In this document: one piece after another, positions 52,281 to 52,470 of the stretch
How positions within the stretch are numbered: the first letter of the stretch is position 1
Layout: each line of letters opens with the position of its first letter
Assembly: GCA_027451285.1 (NCBI GenBank)
Contig: DAIDJP010000042.1
Coordinates: forward strand, 1 to 52,470
Length of the DNA stretch: 52,470 nt
Reading direction: 5' to 3'
Source of the DNA: Acidimicrobiaceae bacterium
GTDB taxonomy: Bacteria; Actinomycetota; Acidimicrobiia; Acidimicrobiales; RAAP-2
The notes under the pieces: generated by a model
Databases searched by the model: none
Told to the model about the DNA's origin: nothing
What the model saw: the letters and a program-made list of their open reading frames with translations, nothing else
Position numbers and translations under genes: made by a program

Positions 52281-52470
52281 CTACTTGAGTAGGTGCTTGG
52301 CCACTACGACGCGCTGGATCTGGTTGGTGCCCTCGTAGATCTGGGTGATTTTCGCGTCGCGCATGAAGCGTTCGACCGGGAAGTCCTTGGTGAACCCGTA
52401 GCCGCCGAGCAGCTGGACCGCGTCGGTGGCCACGCTCATCGCCGTGTCCGACGCGAAGGACTTGGCCGCC
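52281..52470 (-). CDS. Acyl-CoA dehydrogenase, C-terminal part (runs off the right edge)
   Basis: The last 62 residues and the stop of a gene that enters from the right. [22 protein letters not shown], then [19 protein letters not shown] and [19 protein letters not shown] match the C-terminal helices of short-chain (butyryl-CoA-type) dehydrogenases. YEGT contains the catalytic Glu, unlike the dehydrogenase at 17254. It oxidises an acyl-CoA with FAD, passing electrons to ETF. Confidence 0.93.
   Translation of the reverse strand, partial: AAKSFASDTAMSVATDAVQLLGGYGFTKDFPVERFMRDAKITQIYEGTNQIQRVVVAKHLLK

Overview
The window is high-GC, gene-dense bacterial DNA with many GTG starts, short intergenic gaps and 4-nt ATGA/GTGA overlaps. 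Gene content (suf genes with a Rieske protein, pduO-type cobalamin adenosyltransferase, RipA-like NlpC/P60 protein, LytR-CpsA-Psr protein, several acyl-CoA dehydrogenases, MaoC/CitE-type enzymes) points to an actinobacterium, probably an Acidimicrobiia-like lineage. The phylum is inferred from content and style; no rRNA or other marker settles it.

Layout. 1-10.1 kb: cobalamin-linked metabolism, with the 5' end of methylmalonyl-CoA mutase, cobalamin adenosyltransferase (operon with leucyl aminopeptidase PepA) and methionine synthase MetH, plus a rhodanese-ThiF/MoeB protein, a nitroreductase and a Tat-exported dimethylformamidase-like protein. 10.1-14.9 kb: a lipoate block on the minus strand, lpd, then 2-oxoacid dehydrogenase E2, then one gene encoding a LipB-LipA fusion, then a small secreted protein. 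14.9-19.1 kb: Rrf2 regulator and RNase HI, ThiE, a hydrolase-like protein without its nucleophile, an acyl-CoA dehydrogenase and a metallo-hydrolase. 19.1-27.9 kb: a split Fe-S assembly locus, with sufC-sufS-sufU on plus, and sufB plus a small four-cysteine protein, then sufD-Rieske-second sufC on minus, interrupted by a LytR-CpsA-Psr gene and a dienoyl-CoA isomerase-like gene. 28-39.8 kb: prolyl oligopeptidase, flavin reductase, MutY, and a set resembling the lower ethylmalonyl-CoA pathway (MaoC-type mesaconyl-CoA hydratase, methylsuccinyl-CoA dehydrogenase, CitE-like lyase) beside a Ni/Co transporter; then NlpC/P60, Lgt-like and DinB proteins. 39.8-46.8 kb: enoyl-CoA hydratase, CaiB-type CoA transferase and a complete branched-chain amino-acid-type ABC transporter (livHMGF plus binding protein). 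47-49.4 kb: tryptophanase and a protein with a PemK/MazF-like C-terminus. 49.4-52.3 kb: a gene-poor, lower-GC stretch with two secreted proteins (one collagen-like), large hairpins and a possible decayed gene. The right edge holds the 3' end of another acyl-CoA dehydrogenase.

How the genes fit together. Cobalt uptake, cobalamin adenosylation and two B12 enzymes occur together with acyl-CoA handling (four acyl-CoA dehydrogenases, two crotonase-fold proteins, MaoC, CitE-like, CaiB), suggesting growth on fatty, branched-chain or C2-derived acids. The Suf system would supply the Fe-S proteins seen here (LipA, MutY). LipA and LipB would lipoylate the adjacent E2.

A strong recurrent signal is a TAnnnT hexamer 6-7 nt before the start codon of many first-in-operon genes. 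I read it as a -10 box of leaderless transcripts, and used it to choose several starts. The observations I rate most interesting are the two SufC ATPases in a split suf locus with a four-cysteine protein, the LipB-LipA fusion, and this leaderless promoter pattern.
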